Shown: positions 13,429 through 13,838 of the stretch, piece by piece
How positions within the stretch are numbered: the first letter of the stretch is position 1
How the letters are laid out: each line of letters opens with the position of its first letter
Assembly: GCA_018711265.1 (NCBI GenBank)
Contig: DVIM01000074.1
Span: 1 to 13,838, forward strand
Direction: 5' to 3'
From: Spyradocola merdavium
GTDB taxonomy: Bacteria; Bacillota; Clostridia; Christensenellales; UBA1750
Length of the DNA stretch: 13,838 nucleotides
The notes under the pieces: model-generated
What the model saw: the letters and a program-made list of their open reading frames with translations, nothing else
What the model was told of the DNA's origin: nothing
Database searches by the model: none
Position numbers and translations under genes: made by a program

Positions 13429-13838
13429 ATGAACGAGACCATGCAGAAGGTCGCCGGCGCGATGCTCGCCATCCAGCGCTATCCCTGGGAGCAGGGCGTC
13501 TGCGCGCAGGCCATGTATGAACTGGGGGACAACGAGATCTGGGTCGCCATGGCCCACGACGCCATCCTGCGCCAGAAGGAGGACGGCCGCCTCGCCGTCA
13601 TCAACGAGAACGTCGCCGTGACGGACCCGGCCGCAAACGGCGAGGTCTGCCTGCGCGCCTATGCGCTCACCGGCGACGAATTCTACCGCGACGGCGCGCA
13701 GCGCATGCTCGACTACCTCATGAAGGACGCGCCCCGCACGGACGACGGCGTGCTCTACCACAACACCGTGTCCTTTGCCGAGGGGTTCTCCCCGAACCAG
13801 CTCTGGATCGACGCGGCCTACATGGCGCCGCCGTTCCT
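13429..13838 (+). CDS. GH88/GH105-like glycoside hydrolase, 5' part
   Basis: Only the first 136 residues are present; the gene runs off the right edge. The start ATG has AGGAGGGGG 10 nt upstream. The N-terminal alpha-helical pattern, RYPWEQGVCAQAMYELGD (18-34), then a helix pair around TGDEFYRDGAQRMLDYLM, and SPNQLWIDAAYMAPPF at the edge (121-136) fits the (alpha/alpha)6 barrel of unsaturated glucuronyl/rhamnogalacturonyl hydrolases, in which a W-x-D-x-x-x-M segment carries an active-site aspartate (here D128). These enzymes cleave unsaturated uronic acids from pectin or glycosaminoglycan fragments in the cytoplasm. No signal peptide is visible. Substrate and family number need the missing C-terminal part. 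Confidence 0.78.
   Translation, partial: MNETMQKVAGAMLAIQRYPWEQGVCAQAMYELGDNEIWVAMAHDAILRQKEDGRLAVINENVAVTDPAANGEVCLRAYALTGDEFYRDGAQRMLDYLMKDAPRTDDGVLYHNTVSFAEGFSPNQLWIDAAYMAPPF

Overview
The window looks like a chromosomal segment of a GC-rich, low-oxygen Clostridia-type Firmicute, perhaps a gut Oscillospiraceae/Christensenellales-like lineage. The evidence is strong AAGGAGG-type Shine-Dalgarno (SD) sites, a cdaA-cdaR pair, a multi-subunit 2-oxoacid:ferredoxin oxidoreductase, a Spo0B-like histidine kinase fold and very GC-rich third codon positions. The taxonomic call is an inference. No tRNA, rRNA, CRISPR array, transposase or phage gene was seen.

Layout. (1) 1-1390: a cluster of DNA hairpins, then a leftward two-gene unit encoding a nucleoside hydrolase and a DUF3006-type small protein, joined by an ATGA overlap and driven by a clear sigma-A promoter. 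(2) 1506-5239: a rightward operon with its own promoter. It encodes the diadenylate cyclase CdaA, its YbbR-domain regulator CdaR, an unrecognised single-pass membrane protein with a proline-rich repeat tail, and a P-loop ATPase of the CobQ/MinD type. glmM, the usual third gene of this locus, is not here. (3) 5261-6794: a very strong SD followed by a 20-codon leader ORF that runs into a 10-bp inverted repeat and a T-tract, then an MFS exporter gene. This looks like a translation-coupled attenuator and is the most interesting element in the window. (4) 6797-9597: a leftward iron/heme/cobalamin-type ABC importer (lipoprotein, FecCD permease, ATPase), which converges on the MFS gene at a bidirectional terminator. 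(5) 9664-12398: a four-gene 2-oxoacid:ferredoxin oxidoreductase operon (delta ferredoxin, alpha, beta, gamma) with a consensus promoter and a strong terminator. (6) 12458-13838: a promoter, a histidine kinase with two membrane segments and no sensor domain, and the 5' part of a GH88/GH105-like glycoside hydrolase gene that leaves the window.

How the genes work together. The cdaA block makes and tunes c-di-AMP at the membrane. The oxidoreductase block links 2-oxoacid oxidation to ferredoxin reduction and needs iron, which the neighbouring divergent importer could supply, though that link is only positional. Five sigma-A promoters with exact 17-bp spacing can be read in the intergenic gaps, so the transcription units are well defined. 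The MFS gene is the exception: it has no clear promoter of its own and sits behind the putative attenuator.
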